Assembly (NCBI GenBank): GCA_902789395.1
Contig: CADANY010000001.1
Coordinates: forward strand, 1 to 64,000
Reading direction: 5' to 3'
From: an uncultured Bacteroidia bacterium
GTDB lineage: Bacteria; Bacteroidota; Bacteroidia; Bacteroidales; UBA932
Length of the DNA stretch: 64,000 bases
Position numbers and translations under genes: made by a program. Positions 32,537 to 40,744 of the stretch are shown here, in pieces. The notes beneath the pieces are model-generated. The model was not told the origin of the DNA and made no database searches. It saw only the letters and a program-made list of their open reading frames with translations. Positions within the stretch are counted from its first letter, which is position 1, and every line of letters begins with the position of its first letter.

Positions 32537-34085
32537 TTTCAGGATATTTTATTTTCAAATTGAATTTCGGATTGTCGATGGCGCATTTCTCATGGCTCTC
32601 CCGGACCGCATCCCACATCGCTGCAACGATATCGGGATGCTCGGCAGCGAGGTCCTTCGACTCGCGGGGATCCTCGGCAAGGTTATAGAGTTCCATCACG
32701 TTGTTGCCCTTTCCGGCTTTCTGGAGCAGGCCTTTCCACTCTCCCATACGGACGGCTACCCAGCCCTTCGCTCCCGGGAATTCCCAGTAAAGGTACGGAT
32801 GCTCCTGCTGTTTCTTCGGCTTTCCGCAAAGGATCGGAGCAAAAGAAATACCGTCATTCTCAGGCGCTTCCACTCCTGCAAGCTCCGCGAAAGTCGGCAT
32901 CAGGTCGGCGAATCCGGCAATATGCCCGGTCTTGGTCGGTTTGAGACGGTCTCCCCAGGCAACGACAAACGGCATGCGGATACCGCCTTCATGCAGCGAA
33001 CTCTTGCCCCAACCGGCGGCGCAGCTGAACGGACCGCCGCTCTGGAAATACTCCATCGGGGAATTTCCGTTGTGAGCCGGGCCGTTGTCGGACGTAACGA
33101 TAAAGACCGTATTCTCCCAGATTCCCAGTTCCTTCAGCTTGGCGACCAGTTTTCCGACCTGGGTATCGATATGGGTCACCATCGCGGCATAGGTAGCCAG
33201 CGGATAACGGTTCGGAAGGTACATGCCACCGTCCGTGCAAGGCTTTTCGTCTCCGAGCTTGTTGACATAGTACATGACCTCTTCCTCGGGAGCCTGGACC
33301 GCGCTATGCGGGACCGTCGTCGTCCACATCGCGAAGAAAGGCCCTCCGGCATTGTCTACAACGAATTTCTCCAGCTTGTCGTACATCAGGTCGCAACTGT
33401 AATACTTTCCATTATATTGGCGGTAGTTGGCGATATCGTTCGGATCAAGGCCCTCCGGCAGGGGTTCTCCCTGCATGACCAGTTCATTGCCCGTTTCGAT
33501 CTCCTTGTCATTCTCCCAGAGGGTCGTCGGGTAGTACGAATGGGCCAGGGCCTGGCAGTTGAAGCCATAGAAATAGTCAAAGCCCATCTTGTTCGGCGTC
33601 GATTCACTCTCGGGGAAACCGAGTCCCCACTTCCCTACCAGGGCGGTCTTGTAGCCGGCCTTCTGCATCATCGCAGCGATGGTTTCGGTACCGGGGAGAA
33701 GCGGCTGCTGGCCCTGCTGGTCCGGATGGAGGAAAATACCGTTCCATCCGAGATTATCCCCTTCTTCCGGCTGGTAGCGCTCCTGGTTGTTCCGGATCTG
33801 GCTGTGGCCCATGTGCCTGCCCGTCATGATGCAGCACCGGGAGGGGGCCGAAAGAGGAGCTGCGGAGTACATGTCCGTAAAGAGAATTCCCTGGGATGCC
33901 AGGGCGTCGATGTTCGGCGTCTCGATCTTCTCCTGTCCATAGCAACCGAGGTCGCCGTAGCCAAGGTCGTCGAACATCAGGTAGATGATATTGGGCCTGG
34001 GGGCTGCGGTTTTTCCGCCAGCACATCCGGATGCCGCTGCAGCGGCGGCAGCCGCCAATAGTACTTTGCTTGTTTTCATATTCAT
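32526..34085 (-). CDS. S-type sulfatase lipoprotein
   Basis: A 519-residue sulfatase with a lipobox (AAASGC, Cys21), metal site YLMFDDLGYGDLGCYG (about 35-50), the Ser-type modification motif S79-A-P-S-R83 and C-terminal ELYNLAEDPRESKDLA. SDNGPAHNG and VTSDN are the DN metal ligands (about 307-312); VVGKWGLG near 143 has the K/H pair replaced in part (KWGLG instead of KWHLG), which may affect substrate binding. Located on the periplasmic side or cell surface. Upstream of and overlapping the 757-residue sulfatase by 11 bases. Confidence 0.9.
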   Translation of the reverse strand: MNMKTSKVLLAAAAAAAASGCAGGKTAAPRPNIIYLMFDDLGYGDLGCYGQEKIETPNIDALASQGILFTDMYSAAPLSAPSRCCIMTGRHMGHSQIRNNQERYQPEEGDNLGWNGIFLHPDQQGQQPLLPGTETIAAMMQKAGYKTALVGKWGLGFPESESTPNKMGFDYFYGFNCQALAHSYYPTTLWENDKEIETGNELVMQGEPLPEGLDPNDIANYRQYNGKYYSCDLMYDKLEKFVVDNAGGPFFAMWTTTVPHSAVQAPEEEVMYYVNKLGDEKPCTDGGMYLPNRYPLATYAAMVTHIDTQVGKLVAKLKELGIWENTVFIVTSDNGPAHNGNSPMEYFQSGGPFSCAAGWGKSSLHEGGIRMPFVVAWGDRLKPTKTGHIAGFADLMPTFAELAGVEAPENDGISFAPILCGKPKKQQEHPYLYWEFPGAKGWVAVRMGEWKGLLQKAGKGNNVMELYNLAEDPRESKDLAAEHPDIVAAMWDAVRESHEKCAIDNPKFNLKIKYPENGK

Positions 34086-34106
34086 AGGGTTTCAAACATT
34101 ATTGCA

Positions 34107-35000
34107 TTAAAAAGTCACGCCAAAGCCGATTTCAAGCACTGGGGAACGGAAACGGATCGCCGACACGCCGGCAAGGACCGACATATGGCGCCAGGTCAGG
34201 ATGATCCCGGCATCGGTGCAGATTCCCTGCGGGGATAGATCCGAAACGGACGCCCAGTCGCCGGAAACATCCTCCCAGAAGACTATCCTTCGTCCGTATC
34301 CGGCTCCCGCGTAGCATTCCAGCCAGGATAGCGGGGCATAGAGGATACCCGCCGCCATAGAGGACCGGGAATGGGCTTCTTTGCCGGAAGTCCATATATA
34401 CCCGCCATCTGCAGTCCTGCCATCCGAAAAGCAGGAATAACTCTCCCGGAGTCGGGAGGGCGTCAGGCTTCCCTTTACAAAGCCGCCGACCTTATCCGCC
34501 CGGACCCGCAGCATCAAACCGGCCAATCCGTCGGGAATACCGCCATAAAGGAACAGCCCGGTATGGACTTCGGGGACCGTTCGTAATGGGGCCGCCGAAC
34601 GGTAGGGCATGATCCTTTCCGGTAACGAACAGGCATGGACCGGGAGCCGGCCGCGGATAACGGAGGGGAAAGGACCTTCCAGCAGCGGAGTACGAACCGG
34701 GGAAAAAGCCGCCGTATAACGGAGCCGGATGCGCTCGAAACGGGCAGCCTGGGACGGAGTCATTGCATTCCCCGCTTCCTGAAGGGTCGAACGGAGCAGA
34801 CTCAGTTCGGAAAGCAGGTCCATTATTGCACCCTGCGGAACCGGTTCTCCGGCGACTGCTTGCTGCCGGAGATCGATACAACGCTCACATATCACCTCGT
34901 ACCGGTCCAGCGCACGATCCAGTTTCCTGTCCTGGGCAACCGTAAGGTTGAACGAAAAGACAAGAAACCCCAAACCGGCTAGACGCAATAATCGGATCAT
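34107..35000 (-). CDS. Exported protein, probable outer-membrane barrel, unknown function
   Basis: A 297-residue protein starting MIRLLRLAGLGFLVFSFNLTVAQ, a signal peptide. The mature part begins with a coiled region of Asp/Arg/Glu residues (DRKLDRALDRYEVICERCIDLRQ) and then shows alternating hydrophobic strands and Gly-rich turns, ending LEIGFGVTF with a terminal Phe, which fits a small beta-barrel. I do not recognise the family. Lies 21 bases upstream of the sulfatase pair on the same strand. Confidence 0.6.
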   Translation of the reverse strand: MIRLLRLAGLGFLVFSFNLTVAQDRKLDRALDRYEVICERCIDLRQQAVAGEPVPQGAIMDLLSELSLLRSTLQEAGNAMTPSQAARFERIRLRYTAAFSPVRTPLLEGPFPSVIRGRLPVHACSLPERIMPYRSAAPLRTVPEVHTGLFLYGGIPDGLAGLMLRVRADKVGGFVKGSLTPSRLRESYSCFSDGRTADGGYIWTSGKEAHSRSSMAAGILYAPLSWLECYAGAGYGRRIVFWEDVSGDWASVSDLSPQGICTDAGIILTWRHMSVLAGVSAIRFRSPVLEIGFGVTF

Positions 35001-35006
35001 ATCATA

Positions 35007-35014
35007 CAAAATTA
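35007..35014 (-). promoter_or_regulatory. -7 box of the barrel-sulfatase run
   Basis: TAATTTTG on the minus strand, 6 bases before the ATG at 35000; a full TAnnTTTG match that implies a leaderless or nearly leaderless mRNA. Confidence 0.45.
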
Positions 35015-35026
35015 GCAAATAAATGC

Positions 35027-35034
35027 TAACTTTG
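35027..35034 (+). promoter_or_regulatory. -7 box of the kinase gene
   Basis: TAACTTTG, 20 bases before the kinase ATG at 35055, divergent from the -7 box at 35007-35014. Confidence 0.5.
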
Positions 35035-35054
35035 AATGAATTATCTACGCCAAT

Positions 35055-36095
35055 ATGGAAGAAAACTCCGCCTTTTTTACCGCGCCCGACCCCATCGCTC
35101 CGGAAGTGCCGCCCACACCTGTCCTGATCCACAGCTCAGAGCACGGTTTCTGCGACATCTTCCGCATCGACAGAGGCGGCCGCTTCAGGGCGCTCAAATG
35201 TCTCAAGCCGGAGTTTCGGGGAAACATGCTATACGAAAGCCTGCTGCGAAAAGAATTCGAAATCGGCTACTCCCTCTCCCACCCCCACATCTGCGAGTAC
35301 TATTCGCTCCTTCCCGTCAATGGACTCGGGAACTGCATCGAGATGGAATGGGTCGACGGAAGGACACTCGAATCGGTTATTACCCAGGAAAAGCCTGATC
35401 CTGTCCTCTGTGACAAAATCCTGGACGAGATCTGCGATGCTCTTTCCTATACCCACTCCAAGCAGGTCCTTCACCGTGACCTAAAGCCATCTAACATTCT
35501 TGTTACCTATACAAACAATAATGTTAAACTCATTGATTTTGGGCTATCTGACTCGGATACGCACTCGATTTTGAAGGCTCCGGCCGGGACAATAAACTAT
35601 ACCGCTCCAGAGATTCTGGAGGGTAGAAAAGCGGAGGTAAGAAGTGACATTTATTCGTTTGGGCTGATCATGTACCGTCTGACGAAAAAGCACCGCGCGG
35701 TCGCCCGGAAATGCAGCGAAACGAAACCAGGCAAGCGTTACGCATCCATGGCCGAAGTAAAAAAGGCGATCCACAGTAACGGCCCGCTTCTCTCCGGGGT
35801 TTTGTTCATTCTCCTGATTGCCGCCATGGCCCTGATCCCCTATATGGACACAATTAAAGGATGGTTCCGGCGCGCGCCCGTTCCCCCTGAAGTATCAGCC
35901 GCTCCCGTACCTGTACCGGACACGGCAATCTCGCCGAAAGACACGCTTCAGATCCCCGTTCAGACACGTACAACTCCCCCCGGACCGGTAAAGAAAGAGA
36001 AAACGGCGACAAAACTGCAGCCCGATAAAGAAAAGGATGTCAGTCCGGAAATGATTGACGAACTTTTCCGCCAGGCTACCGACCTATTCGATTGA
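35055..36095 (+). CDS. Membrane-anchored Hanks-type Ser/Thr protein kinase
   Basis: A 346-residue eukaryotic-like kinase. Cytoplasmic kinase domain about 25-240: Lys48 (RALK), helix-C Glu67, catalytic loop H140-R-D142-LKPSN147, D161-F-G, APE 184-186, and KRYASMAEV at the end; all catalytic residues are present. The activation segment is followed by a shortened C-lobe. One membrane helix (about 245-263, LLSGVLFILLIAAMALIP) leads to a Pro/Val/Ala-rich periplasmic tail of about 80 residues without PASTA repeats. It likely phosphorylates proteins in response to an envelope signal. Converges with the HTH-like gene by 12 overlapping bases. Confidence 0.9.
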   Translation: MEENSAFFTAPDPIAPEVPPTPVLIHSSEHGFCDIFRIDRGGRFRALKCLKPEFRGNMLYESLLRKEFEIGYSLSHPHICEYYSLLPVNGLGNCIEMEWVDGRTLESVITQEKPDPVLCDKILDEICDALSYTHSKQVLHRDLKPSNILVTYTNNNVKLIDFGLSDSDTHSILKAPAGTINYTAPEILEGRKAEVRSDIYSFGLIMYRLTKKHRAVARKCSETKPGKRYASMAEVKKAIHSNGPLLSGVLFILLIAAMALIPYMDTIKGWFRRAPVPPEVSAAPVPVPDTAISPKDTLQIPVQTRTTPPGPVKKEKTATKLQPDKEKDVSPEMIDELFRQATDLFD

Positions 36096-36662
36096 GAGAT
36101 AATTCAGTCCTTCCTTTTTTCCCGCCACATAGGAGGGAGTCCACTCCCCGCCTCTGAGAATCCGGTCGACGAACATCGGATACCCCATCATAAACTGCGA
36201 CACCGTAAATTCATCCCCGACCATCAATTTCGAGTGCTCATTGCCCACCACCCGGAATCTGCAATCCCCAAGACAGGTCAGGGTCACCAGACGGTCCGGA
36301 GCCCATCCGATCGTTACTTTTACCCCTTCTGGCAATTCGTCACAGGAAACGAAGCGAGTTGTGAAAAAGCCGGACTCAAAAGCCGGATCTTCACGGAGTT
36401 TCTTCCTGAAATCGGCAAAGGAGGCATAGCCCAGATATCGGCAGAGCACGTCCAGGGTTGCAACCCTCGGTGCCGGATGGAGCGAAACATAGCCCCAAAG
36501 CCGTTTCAAGGTCGAAGAGGAGACAAACTCTCCGATTTCCCGCTCTATCGTCACGGAGAGAGCCTCAAAGTCGGTAGAAGTATTGATGCTGCGTCCATAC
36601 TTCTCCTCAACACGGCGGAGAAGATAAACAAGTTCGGGGATCTGGCGGTTATCTGCTTTCAT
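36084..36662 (-). CDS. HTH-like protein of the Bacteroidetes 'STLKRLWGY' type, last gene of the ATPase-LRR operon
   Basis: A 192-residue cytoplasmic protein. Residues about 15-85 (RRVEEKYGRSINTSTDFEAL, EFVSSSTLKRLWGYV, ATLDVLCRYLGYASF) look like two short DNA-binding helices of the kind seen in Bacteroidetes regulators; the C-terminal half (TIGWAPDRLVTLTCLGDCRFRV) is beta-rich, possibly an OB- or barrel-like ligand domain. Function not established. Its ATG overlaps the LRR stop as ATGA, so it is translationally coupled to the LRR lipoprotein. Confidence 0.6.
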   Translation of the reverse strand: MKADNRQIPELVYLLRRVEEKYGRSINTSTDFEALSVTIEREIGEFVSSSTLKRLWGYVSLHPAPRVATLDVLCRYLGYASFADFRKKLREDPAFESGFFTTRFVSCDELPEGVKVTIGWAPDRLVTLTCLGDCRFRVVGNEHSKLMVGDEFTVSQFMMGYPMFVDRILRGGEWTPSYVAGKKEGLNYLSIE

Positions 36663-39484
36663 CTTACTTGGATTACTGTTTTATCGGGGATATGATCGGT
36701 GCTCCGGCCGGTCGTTACGCCCTGGATCGTCTGTCCCTTTGCGACCCAGAGGGTCTGCAGGAGATTATTCCCGTCAGGCCCGTTCATCGGAGAGCAGTAT
36801 AGCCCCGTTATATCGTCACCGTTCGGTCCCTTAAGTAAGGGATTCCGGGAAACATCCAAAGAGGTCAGGAGATTGTCTTTACAAACGAGCCAGCGAAGCT
36901 TCGGATTATGGGAGAGGTCCAGTTCTTTCAGTCCGTTGCCGGAGCAGTTCAGTTCCCCGACTTCCTGATTCCTCGAAAGGTCAATCTCCACAATCCGGCA
37001 AAACTCGAAATAGAGATAAATGAGTCTCCGATTGGCGGAAAGGTCCAGTCGGTCAAGTTGGTTATGGTCGCACCGGAGATCCACCAGTTCAGGATTCCGG
37101 GAAACGTCCAAAGACTTCAGCCCTGTATAAGCACAGTACAACGTTCGCAGCATAGGATTCTTTGTCAGGTCCAGGGAATAGAGTGGATTACCCGCACAAT
37201 AGACTTCGCGCAGCCGGGGATTACCTGAAAGGTCCAGCGACGACAGCGAATTATTCTGGCATTCGAGACACGTCAGGTTCGGCATCTTCCGGAGATCCAA
37301 TTCCCGGAGTTGGCATTCGTGACAAAGCAGCCTTTCCAAACCGCCAAGGTTCGAAGCATCCAGAGAGCCCAATGGATTGTCTGTGACAACCAACTCTTTA
37401 AGATGATCCAGACCAGACAGATCGAGCCTTGTGATACCATTACTCTGGCAATCCAGATCTTCCAGGCCAGGGCACATGGAAACATCCAGATCGCTCATCC
37501 CGCACCACCCGATTCTCAAGGACTTGAGTTGTGGGTTTTTATGAAGATCCGACACGCCGGAAACCGAGGCTCCGACATCGAGCTTTTCCAGATTCGGACA
37601 CCCGGAAACATCAATGGGCCTCCGGATATCTGTTTGATTGAAATCCAGATGGATTTCGCGGAGTTCAGGATTATTGGATAAGTCCGGCAGGATGCCTCTG
37701 CCGTGGCTCACATTGAAGATCCGGAGGTTCGGACATGCGCTGACATCAGGATATTTAAGATAGCACATCGAAAGATGAACTTCTTCAAGGAGAGGATTCT
37801 GGCTTAAATCAAGTGTGCCGCTTCCCGTCTCTCCTATCCCGCTGTTGCTCGAAAGATCAAGTACGACTAATTTCGGATTATGCGAAACATCGACTTTCTT
37901 CAGCGTCCCGATCGGCCCGATGCATTCGTCCCAGTGGTAATGCTTGCTGAGATAGTAATAAGGGCGGTTCAGTACAGTCGTGCTGATCCAGTCCCCGGCA
38001 CAGCGGAGATACTCCAGGTTCGGCATGAACTCAATACCTTGCAGGGAGGTAATGTTCCATTCATTCGAGGTCATGTCGATCTTTCGGACTTCCTCCGCCT
38101 CTTCCAGCGAGATATCACCGTCCTTATCCGAATCGAAAAGGGATAGAAGCCAGCCCTTGAAAGCCGGATCTTCAAACTGAATCTTCCCGCCTGGGGCATC
38201 CTTATAGCGGACAACAATCTTCGCCGAGGCCGGGACATTCTCTTCCGAGCGGTTCTGAGTAATACCTTCAATCTTCTGATCCTCAGAGACATATAGTTTA
38301 TTCAGAGAAGCCATGGGAGCACAGTCCACGATTTCCAGAAGCGGCAGCATGCTGATATCCAGTTCACTGAACCGGCACCGCCAGCATTTCAATTCGTAGA
38401 GATTGTCGCAGGGGGTAAGGTCCAAAGAAGCAATATCCGTCTCGAAACAATCCAGCCAACGGAGTTTGTGATTTGCGCTGAGATCAAGAGAAGTAAGTGA
38501 CGTACCATATACCCCGAGCCAGTCCAGATTGGGATTCCCGGAGAGATCCAACGTCTTGATCGGAAGATTGGCAAGATTCAGACAAAACAATCTGGGACAA
38601 TTCGTCACATCAAGTTCCGTGATGCGATTATCTCCAATTTCTATACTTTCCATCCATGGACATTGCGTAAAATCAAGGGAAGAAAAGTCATTCATCCAGG
38701 CCTGAATAAAGCGCAGGAAGGGAAGAAAGGCCAGATCCAGTTCCGAAAGCATGTTCCGGGAGCAGATCAAAACCTCCATCCGTGAAGATTCCGGAAGGAC
38801 AAGCGTTCGGATCATATTCCCGTCGCACCGGAGGTATCGGAGCCTGGAATGGACGCTGATATCAAGGGACTGCAGGAGCCCCGGATGCCCATCGTAAGCA
38901 TAGACATCGAAATCGGGCTCAACTCCCGCGCAGATCAGCGTATCAAGGTTTCTGAAATACTCGATTCCCTGCAGCGAAGCAATCTCTTTGGTACAAACCG
39001 CTATCGTCCTGACAGCCAATGCCTCGGAGAGCGAGATTTCCGAATCCCCGTCGGTATCGAAATGCTCTGTCAGGTACATCTTGAAGACCGGATCGGCTAT
39101 CTCAGCCCGCTCCTCCGGAGGAAGCGGCGGCAGCGGATCCGTCGTAAAACGGGCCGTCTCGCTGCGGATTTCTTCCTCCCCGGCAGCGGCGAAGGCATAC
39201 CACTCGTATGTCGTTCCGGGTTCGAGACCGGTCAGGTCCATCTCGAAAGACACTCCCTGCAACTTGCACTCTTCTCTTATCAATTCCCTGCCCTTCAATC
39301 CCCACGCAAAACCGCAGTGTTCCGCCCGGTAGTCAGACAATTCACAGACCAAATGCGCCTCCCTCACTTCCGCCATCGCCTCCGCCCGCACAATCTCAGG
39401 AGGCACGAACTCTCCGCTCCCCGTCTCCCTTACGCAGGATAACAGGAAAAGCATGAGTAGAAGATATGGACGTTTAACTCTCAT
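36659..39484 (-). CDS. Leucine-rich-repeat lipoprotein with two EF-hand-like loops
   Basis: A 941-residue surface or periplasmic lipoprotein: signal peptide and lipobox LLLMLFLLSC (Cys about 18). A short fibronectin-like N-domain is followed by two modules. Each starts with a calcium-loop-like motif (DTDGDSEISLSEA near 150; DSDKDGDISLEEA near 455), then a run of about 21-residue LRRs of the form LxxLDLSxNPxLxxLxCxxN, and each module ends with a KxQxIxGxTxxRSxxxxP tail. LRRs usually bind proteins or glycans. Coupled upstream to the AAA ATPase (gap 2 bases) and downstream to the HTH-like gene. Confidence 0.88.
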   Translation of the reverse strand: MRVKRPYLLLMLFLLSCVRETGSGEFVPPEIVRAEAMAEVREAHLVCELSDYRAEHCGFAWGLKGRELIREECKLQGVSFEMDLTGLEPGTTYEWYAFAAAGEEEIRSETARFTTDPLPPLPPEERAEIADPVFKMYLTEHFDTDGDSEISLSEALAVRTIAVCTKEIASLQGIEYFRNLDTLICAGVEPDFDVYAYDGHPGLLQSLDISVHSRLRYLRCDGNMIRTLVLPESSRMEVLICSRNMLSELDLAFLPFLRFIQAWMNDFSSLDFTQCPWMESIEIGDNRITELDVTNCPRLFCLNLANLPIKTLDLSGNPNLDWLGVYGTSLTSLDLSANHKLRWLDCFETDIASLDLTPCDNLYELKCWRCRFSELDISMLPLLEIVDCAPMASLNKLYVSEDQKIEGITQNRSEENVPASAKIVVRYKDAPGGKIQFEDPAFKGWLLSLFDSDKDGDISLEEAEEVRKIDMTSNEWNITSLQGIEFMPNLEYLRCAGDWISTTVLNRPYYYLSKHYHWDECIGPIGTLKKVDVSHNPKLVVLDLSSNSGIGETGSGTLDLSQNPLLEEVHLSMCYLKYPDVSACPNLRIFNVSHGRGILPDLSNNPELREIHLDFNQTDIRRPIDVSGCPNLEKLDVGASVSGVSDLHKNPQLKSLRIGWCGMSDLDVSMCPGLEDLDCQSNGITRLDLSGLDHLKELVVTDNPLGSLDASNLGGLERLLCHECQLRELDLRKMPNLTCLECQNNSLSSLDLSGNPRLREVYCAGNPLYSLDLTKNPMLRTLYCAYTGLKSLDVSRNPELVDLRCDHNQLDRLDLSANRRLIYLYFEFCRIVEIDLSRNQEVGELNCSGNGLKELDLSHNPKLRWLVCKDNLLTSLDVSRNPLLKGPNGDDITGLYCSPMNGPDGNNLLQTLWVAKGQTIQGVTTGRSTDHIPDKTVIQVR

Positions 39485-39486
39485 CG

Positions 39487-40617
39487 TCAATCCTGTTTGC
39501 GTAACCATTCCGCCATGAACCGGTCATAAACGATATAACCATCCGTATCTTTATAGACCTGTTCATCATCCACAAGGCGCTTCAGCGCTCCTTTTACGCT
39601 ACTGGTCGCATTCAGCCCGTATTTGCTGATGAACCCGCCGGAAAGGATGAGACTAACCTTTCCCTCTTTCGCTATGGCCTTCAGAAGATTTCTCTGTCCT
39701 TTTGTGTATGAGCGAAGTAGGGTTTGATAATAATACTCGTTTTCGTCAAGTATCTCCTGAACCGCCTTCCCCAAAGAAACCTGATCGACGACCCCTCCTG
39801 ACTGCATAAATATCTTGTTCAAGACACGCTGGATATACCAGGTATGTCCCGCGAACCGGTCATACAGGTCCATGAAAACGTCCTCCGGAAGAGAGCGTCC
39901 CTGCTTCGTGAAAAAACGGGCTGCAAACGGATAATAATCGGCAGAAGCAATGGGGCCGATATGCTCAAATGCCGTACTCGCATAAAAGGGGCGCTTGGCA
40001 GAAACATACATTTCTGAGAGCATGTGCTGATTACTGCCGGAAAAGATGAAATTCGCATTCTGCATAAACTGGATCTTCGAACGAAGGACCGCTTCGACAT
40101 TCTTTTCCGGATACTGGGCAATCTGCTGGAACTCATCAAAAGCGACATAGCAGTGTCTGCCACAATTCCCAATATAATCCAACAGCTGTTCCACTGTGTT
40201 CTCCTCTTCGCCTGGAGCTATATCCACAGAGACTCTCGGATCTCCCGTGAGGGGATCAAACGACAGGGTCGGACGGATTCTCGATAAAAGCATCGTCGCT
40301 TTTTTAAGGATCCGAGCAGGTTTCGAGTCGAGCCGCTCCATGAGGGCTACAGAGAAAGCCCGTGCGAACCCAGAAAGGGAATCCGTCGGCATCAGATCAA
40401 CATAGACAGTCATCGCTTCAGGATCTTCTTTATGAATCTGGTCGAATACATGGTGAATCAGTCCCGTCTTACCCATCCTTCTCGGGGAAATCAGCGTCAC
40501 ATTGTTCCCGTTCTTCAAATACCGCTTCAAGGCTGCACTCTCCTGCACCCTATCACAGAAATACTCCGGTCCCGCATAACCGGCAACAATGAATGGATTA
40601 TCAATTCTCTCTTTCAT
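39487..40617 (-). CDS. AAA-type ATPase (archaeal-ATPase/STAND-like), first gene of an operon
   Basis: A 376-residue ATPase. Walker A SPRRMGKTG (about 44-52) and Walker B CYVAFDEFQQI (about 160-170) are clear, with the arginine-rich sensor region around SSAKRPFYASTAFE. The C-terminal 80 residues resemble a winged helix (GQRNLLKAIAKEGKVSL; ATSSVKGALKRLVDDEQVYKDTDGYIVYD), so it could bind DNA or a protein. Family members in Bacteroidetes are often stand-alone, with palindromes upstream. Here it is followed after 2 bases by an LRR lipoprotein and then an HTH-like gene. Confidence 0.85.
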   Translation of the reverse strand: MKERIDNPFIVAGYAGPEYFCDRVQESAALKRYLKNGNNVTLISPRRMGKTGLIHHVFDQIHKEDPEAMTVYVDLMPTDSLSGFARAFSVALMERLDSKPARILKKATMLLSRIRPTLSFDPLTGDPRVSVDIAPGEEENTVEQLLDYIGNCGRHCYVAFDEFQQIAQYPEKNVEAVLRSKIQFMQNANFIFSGSNQHMLSEMYVSAKRPFYASTAFEHIGPIASADYYPFAARFFTKQGRSLPEDVFMDLYDRFAGHTWYIQRVLNKIFMQSGGVVDQVSLGKAVQEILDENEYYYQTLLRSYTKGQRNLLKAIAKEGKVSLILSGGFISKYGLNATSSVKGALKRLVDDEQVYKDTDGYIVYDRFMAEWLRKQD

Positions 40618-40628
40618 AATTCAATCTT

Positions 40629-40669
40629 GCTAATTTTGCGTTGCGTAAAGTCCGCAACGCAAAATTAGC
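40629..40669. promoter_or_regulatory. Perfect 17-bp inverted repeat before the ATPase operon
   Basis: Arms 40629-40645 and 40653-40669 (gctaattttgcgttgcg and its inverse) flank a 7-base spacer. On the minus strand the first arm contains TAATTTTG, a full -7 match, and the second arm ends 12 bases before the ATG at 40617. It could be a large operator, for instance for the ATPase or the HTH-like protein, or a stable 5' hairpin in the mRNA. Confidence 0.7.
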
Positions 40670-40744
40670 AAAACAAAATCATTTATGCAACCCTAATGAA
40701 TTGTGATGATATTCATTACAACTAAAGGTCTCTTTAGGACTTGA

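Noticed and set aside
31037..34061. Long plus-strand open frames opposite the two sulfatases
   Set aside because: Antisense shadows; the sulfatase motifs on the minus strand are unmistakable.
36700..39400. Regular short DNA repeats resembling a CRISPR array
   Set aside because: They encode the leucine-rich repeats of the lipoprotein and are not separated by unrelated spacers.
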